Assembly: GCA_019925095.2 (NCBI GenBank)
Contig: CM034388.1
Location: 32,082,002 to 32,146,001 of the forward strand
DNA: 64,000 bases
Origin: Dendrolimus kikuchii
Lineage: Eukaryota > Arthropoda > Insecta > Lepidoptera > Lasiocampidae
Direction: 5' to 3'
Part shown: piece after piece, positions 61,001 through 64,000 of the stretch
Numbering within the stretch: the stretch's first letter is position 1
How the letters are laid out: the number at the start of each line of letters is the position of its first letter
Translations under genes and position numbers: made by a program
The notes under the pieces: generated by a model
Database searches by the model: none
Seen by the model: the letters and a program-made list of their open reading frames with translations, nothing else
Told to the model about the DNA's origin: nothing

Positions 61001-61724
61001 ACTTGGCCTTCTTAGTGTTGTAGATGCGTGTCGTCCTAGACATGCAAACTCCGCTCAGTTTACTGGTTTGGATGTTATATTCAATTGCGTTGTGGTCTGA
61101 GCTCGTCACGCTGCTGTCCACCCTCCAGCCATCGACAAAGTTGAAAAGTTCCTCTGAGCAGGCCGTGATGTCAACAAAGCTGGTTAACACTTTGCCTCCA
61201 CGCACGGTGTCGAAAGTAGGAGTGTTACCCTCGTTGAGTATCTGCAGGCGAAGCTCGTTTAGGAGTCCTACCATTTCCGCTCCACGCACATCCTCACTCG
61301 GACTGCCCCACCATGGGCTTTTAGAATTGATGTCTCCACCTATTAATATCCTACGGGTTCCCGCACCTTGGACTATCCGCTTTAGCTGCCCCATGTAGGG
61401 CCCTAGATCTTTATTCGGTTCAAAGTATACCGAGGCGACTACCAGTGAGCAGGGCCCACTCCCCAACTTTACCACCGCAATATTGTCCGTGGTGTATTCT
61501 GGCATATTGACCGCCTGGATTTCGTGGTCAAAGACAACTATCGCTGCCTTTGCAACTGTAGTTGGTTTACTGCTTTGGTAGACCCTGACCCCCCGGTAGC
61601 CCCCCACCTTCTTCTCTTTACCTACATATGGTTCCTGGAGCAGAGCGAAGGCCACCTTTCTACCACTTGCCGTTTGGAACAGCTCGCGAGTTGCGAGCTC
61701 CTTTCTTTGTAGGTTCGCCTGCAT
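58086..61724 (-). CDS. N5 ORF2: AP endonuclease, reverse transcriptase, RNase H
   Basis: 1212 aa, intact, from the first ATG (QANLQRKEL follows at once). Endonuclease: LLQEPYVG, GGDINSKSPWW, SFVDITAC, SSDH. Reverse transcriptase: YRPIGLLPVMGK, QYGFLPQKSTEDS, SLDIEGAFDSAWW, GCVQGSIGGP, catalytic FADD (N4 has YADD). RNase H: FTDGS, AEML, SDS, ENERAD. C-terminal finger CICSNDEVESIPHIIFWC. The frame is open upstream of the ATG across the ORF1 stop, and the TATTGCTAAGGGCACC at the ORF1 end is identical to N4, so coupling by reinitiation or frameshift is possible. All key residues are present; likely an active-type enzyme. Confidence 0.93.
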   Translation of the reverse strand: MQANLQRKELATRELFQTASGRKVAFALLQEPYVGKEKKVGGYRGVRVYQSSKPTTVAKAAIVVFDHEIQAVNMPEYTTDNIAVVKLGSGPCSLVVASVYFEPNKDLGPYMGQLKRIVQGAGTRRILIGGDINSKSPWWGSPSEDVRGAEMVGLLNELRLQILNEGNTPTFDTVRGGKVLTSFVDITACSEELFNFVDGWRVDSSVTSSDHNAIEYNIQTSKLSGVCMSRTTRIYNTKKAKWDQFRTKLDHLMLEKKINKEEIELLTDTTDLENKINTFNDIIKIACKHSVPEIKQNNRINLPWWSDELAKLKRGVMTKRRRIRCAAPSRRRRVVDEYLQAKEEYEKSVKQAKTSSWKEFCTKQEKESIWEGIYRVIGRTKKREDDEPLVVDGKVLGSRESAKLLAKTFYPEDSTEGDTSEHRAIRERADKLGESNEGEDDPPFTALELREAIKRFNPKKAPGSDGLTADICAQVIYHQPELCLSLANQCLRTGCFPAVWKEATVVVLRKPGKDDYTNVKSYRPIGLLPVMGKVLERLIVNRLKWHLVPRLSPRQYGFLPQKSTEDSLYDLVNNIRDKLRLKKIITLVSLDIEGAFDSAWWPMIRIRLAEENCPKNIQKILGSYLSDRKVKLRYLGEEVTRKTTKGCVQGSIGGPILWDLLLDPLLKGLQARGDQVQAFADDVVLIFDGDSGYDIEARANATLSYVQEWGIRNKLRFAPHKTKGITFTNKLKYDTPRLNMGGVNIEMASEVKILGLTIDSKLTFNSHIRNVCARTLSFYGQLSRAAKVTWGLNPEVIRIMYTAVLEPIVLYAASVWAPAATKAGARKQLNIVQRGFAQKMCRAYKTVSLNSAMALAGILPLDLRIREAASLYEAKRGVYQPMLEDREIEMRVAYASTPHPASHIELQFICLTDQEQVDAQRRQAVRIFTDGSLIDGQVGASLSYWDNEAETKSRKIKLASYCTVYQAEMLAICEATASAKGRPERSFGIYSDSRSALQALCNWSSVNPLAAASRSNLMECEQQGKTVELFWVKAHVDIRENERADELAKAAATSLKVKPLYDKCPVSFAKRQFRMGTVDEWNRRYCRESTASVTKLFFPDVTSARKIIRQVGLTDLHTQLFTGHGGFSEYLNRFGCKENPSCICSNDEVESIPHIIFWCPVYYRERNDLAIELKIDITYQNMPELMQKTKVEKFIDYCIRLVKKTVYRNKTR

Positions 61725-61776
61725 AATCCTGTATGACCTTCGCTCCCTAGGTGTCGTTGGGTTCCCCGTGGTGCCC

Positions 61777-63357
61777 TTAGCAATAAGCTACAGATGCCCT
61801 CGCTATCGCATCCCATTTGACGCGTACTGGGCATCTGTCGCTGAACGCATTGTGTTCGACATCAGGCTGCTTTGCCTTTAAGCAATTACAGCACGTTGGT
61901 GGGTGTCCAGCCTTATAATAGGGGCACTGTATCCTCAGGTGTGGCTCTCCGCAGTGACTGCACTTAGGTTGCGTCTCAGTACACATTCGCCTTCCATGAC
62001 CGTATCCTAGACACTGGGAGCATTGGGTAAGGGGCGACCTGTCTGCCACCTGCAGCGTCTGTAAGTCTACCCTTACCGTGCCTTCATCAGTCAGCCTCTG
62101 CCACAGCCGCGGTGCCACCCTGAGAACGACTCGGTGCGTGTGCGGATTTCGTCCCCTTATCTTGTAGGCCACCTGCATAGTCTTATCCTGCTCTTCCAGC
62201 CCTTCGAATACCCTCCGGTTTTGATTCGGCAGGGCTCGGAGGAGCTCCTCGTCTGAATGAACCTTAAGAACCCCTGTTATCTGGACTAGAGGATCCTTGT
62301 TCTTTATTTCCTCCACTTTTAGGTGCTCATTTTCCTGGAGTTTTATCTTAACTCTTTCACGTTCCCTAGTTGTCTTACATCCTATTATTACTTTTTTATC
62401 TCTCCCCTTTCTAACTCTTTCAATTTCATATCCCCCTTCTTTCACATTTAGCGTTTCCCTAACTTTACTGAGCACCTCATCGCAGTCTCTCTCTTGGTCC
62501 TTATCCATAACTATTATGGAGTGTAGTGTCGGGCGTTCCAGTGCTTTCGCCGCGGGTTTTCCCGAGACTACACTCGCATAACTCAGTCTATTCTCCCTTA
62601 ACTCTTCCCTATGTTTTTCTATCTCTTTCTGGAGGTCTTCTATTTTCCTATTGCTTTCCCTCATTAGGGTAGCATGTTCGTTCATCTTTTTGAACAAGTC
62701 CTCTTTTTCCTTATCCTGTTCTTTCCCTATTTCCTCCTGTCCTTTTTGGACTTCGGTCTCTATTTCTGTACTTTGGACCCCCACATTTTTCGCCTTTAAT
62801 GCCTCCAGTTCCTTTTCCAATTCAATAGCCAAGTCATACATGTTTTTCACTAATTTACTTACACTGGTTTTAATTTCACTCTTCATATTTTTTGCTGCTT
62901 TCATATTCTCATCGATCTCTTCCTTCCATTTTCCTAGTTCTTCTTTTCGATTTAACGGTTTCTCTGTCCTTCTCTCTCTCTTAGGAGAGATCGTTTCTTG
63001 CTTATTTGGCTTGGCTCTTGAATTTGATGGCATTGGTAGCGTTATGGTCGCCGCAGTTCCCGATACTACTGTTACCATTCCCGTCCTTTTGGAATAGGTT
63101 TTATTTATCCCTTCCGGTGGCTTTACAGCGGTTTCGGCCCCCGCCGCCTTCGCCACCTTTCCGGGAGGGGAGAAAGTTAACGTGACTGCTTTTTTAGCCG
63201 TGTTCGCCTCGGTCGTTACGTTTTTAGTTCCTCCGTTTGCTGCGGATTCCCCCAGAACCTCCGGGGTTTTTTCAGTTGCCTTGATCGGTGGTGACATTTT
63301 CCCCTCGATTTCACTCATATCTCCCTTGTGGGCTGTTTTACGGGGTGTCCTGAACAT
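61777..63357 (-). CDS. N5 ORF1: Gag-like zinc-knuckle protein
   Basis: 526 aa from MFRTP (ATG ending at 63357). An upstream in-frame ATG at 63396 would add 13 residues not conserved elsewhere. Lys/Glu-rich N-terminus, NMKSEIK motif and a long charged coiled-coil-like region, RRM/PRE-like block (PTLHSIIV, EGGYEIERVRKGRDKK, VQITGVLKVH), zinc knuckles CSQCLGYGHGRRMC, CSHCGEPHLRIQC and CCNCLKAKQPDVEHNAF-type. Ends VAYC; ORF2 ATG follows 50 bases after the stop. Confidence 0.92.
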   Translation of the reverse strand: MFRTPRKTAHKGDMSEIEGKMSPPIKATEKTPEVLGESAANGGTKNVTTEANTAKKAVTLTFSPPGKVAKAAGAETAVKPPEGINKTYSKRTGMVTVVSGTAATITLPMPSNSRAKPNKQETISPKRERRTEKPLNRKEELGKWKEEIDENMKAAKNMKSEIKTSVSKLVKNMYDLAIELEKELEALKAKNVGVQSTEIETEVQKGQEEIGKEQDKEKEDLFKKMNEHATLMRESNRKIEDLQKEIEKHREELRENRLSYASVVSGKPAAKALERPTLHSIIVMDKDQERDCDEVLSKVRETLNVKEGGYEIERVRKGRDKKVIIGCKTTRERERVKIKLQENEHLKVEEIKNKDPLVQITGVLKVHSDEELLRALPNQNRRVFEGLEEQDKTMQVAYKIRGRNPHTHRVVLRVAPRLWQRLTDEGTVRVDLQTLQVADRSPLTQCSQCLGYGHGRRMCTETQPKCSHCGEPHLRIQCPYYKAGHPPTCCNCLKAKQPDVEHNAFSDRCPVRVKWDAIARASVAYC

Positions 63358-64000
63358 TATCCGAGGAAGGATCGTCGATATACTAAAATTGCTCAAAAGA
63401 GTCTAGTCCTATTCTATTCCACTAATGCAAAAAACACCAGTAGAGTCACTATTCTACTAAATATGGCCAATAAGCCTCTGTCTTAATCTAAAATAAACAG
63501 TGTCAAATTTACTACTATATCTAAATTAAAACTAATATACTTTTTTATTTACAGGTTTCCCTGCGGTCGAGAACTCCACACAGCGGAGCGTCAAATAAAA
63601 GTCAGATAAGTATATATTTATTTAAAACTAACTCTTCCTTGCCTAAAAAGGCAGATCCAATTAATGTCTAACAATTTTAATTATTTCCTAATTACTAGAT
63701 TTTTATACACTGAATCTATATTAAGCTTATATTCTATTTTTAATCTAAGTTGTTCCACTCGAATTTTTATTAATCTTGTTTACTTTTTCTTTTTCAGGTC
63801 CAGGGAGGGAGCGGGATGGCGCCGGGAGCCGGGAGGTGGACAGGCGGATTCGTCGCGTCGCTACGAGTTCAGCGACCCCACTCACGCCGGGATTGGACCA
63901 GAGGACAAGGATTTAGAGGTAAGTACAAATAGGGGGGGAGCTAGAGGGGGGGGATAGGTCGAATCGATAGATCTCGCTGTTCCAAGTTGGATGATACCAA
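63358..64000 (-). other. N5 5' UTR, partial
   Basis: Contains plus-strand exon A-like 63555-63605 (donor ATAAGT, GT lost), exon B-like 63798-63918 and the start of the G-rich tract. Monomers and hairpin would lie beyond the window. Confidence 0.6.
63798..63918 (+). other. Exon B-like segment antisense to N5
   Basis: Acceptor CTTTTTCTTTTTCAG ends at 63797; 121 bases; donor GTAAGT at 63919-63924. The interior (GGCGCCGGGAGC, GGATTCGTCGCGTCGC) is nearly the same as N4 exon B. Confidence 0.45.

Larger units (their letters stand above)
57719..64000 (-). mobile_element. N5: two-ORF TRAS-like telomeric retrotransposon (5' end outside window)
   Basis: Minus strand. 3' UTR 57719-58085 with hairpin 57733-57754 but no poly(T) tail; ORF2 58086-61724; ORF1 61777-63357; 5' UTR continues past 64000. 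Same plan as N4. Confidence 0.85.

Overview
The window is the telomeric or immediately subtelomeric end of an arthropod chromosome, almost certainly an insect. Evidence: pure (TTAGG)n blocks (for example 2726-2844, 14527-14625, 39303-39371, 46764-46847), non-LTR retrotransposons joined to TTAGG by poly(A) or poly(T), and an RTE-like 3' remnant of a kind common in insects. Lepidoptera would fit because TRAS and SART telomeric elements are abundant there, but the order cannot be fixed from sequence alone. No host gene can be supported except a possible 3' gene end at 1-285. No rRNA, tRNA or CRISPR was seen.

Layout, left to right. (1) 1-1545: subtelomeric DNA with poly(T) runs and the RTE-like remnant. 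The first TTAGG is at 1546, so the plus strand is the TTAGG strand and the chromosome end should lie to the right. (2) 1560-14526: three minus-strand, R1/TRAS-like elements, here N1 (3' fragment), N2 and N3. N2 and N3 have an intact 562-564 aa zinc-knuckle ORF1 but no endonuclease/reverse transcriptase ORF. (3) 14626-49823: eleven plus-strand, GC-rich elements, here S1-S11, head to tail with short TTAGG spacers. Each is about 3.5 kb when complete: about 0.6 kb of structured 5' UTR, one Gag-like ORF1 of about 800-845 codons, about 0.38 kb of structured 3' UTR, then poly(A). None has an ORF2. S1, S2, S3, S5 and S8 are intact; S11 is truncated at its 3' end; S4, S6, S7, S9 and S10 are damaged. 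(4) 49839-64000: two minus-strand elements, N4 and N5, with both ORF1 and a full ORF2 (AP endonuclease, reverse transcriptase, RNase H, zinc finger). N5 runs off the right edge.

How they may work together. The layout resembles Drosophila telomeres, where Gag-only HeT-A depends on RT-bearing relatives, but here it sits on TTAGG repeats. N2 and N3 share a 3'-terminal hairpin loop with RT-bearing N5, and share 5' promoter-like repeats and a covarying hairpin with RT-bearing N4. N4/N5-type RT is therefore a plausible trans source for N2/N3. No RT partner for the S family lies in the window.

Three further signals deserve attention. Each S ORF1 with an intact 5' end begins with three mini-hairpins obeying a GNRNA pentaloop rule, where the variable loop base changes the amino acid. 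The 5' UTRs of the N elements hold three ~250-bp repeats, each with a YY1-like AAGATGGCGGC motif. The same 5' UTRs carry splice-site-bounded exon-like segments on the opposite strand.
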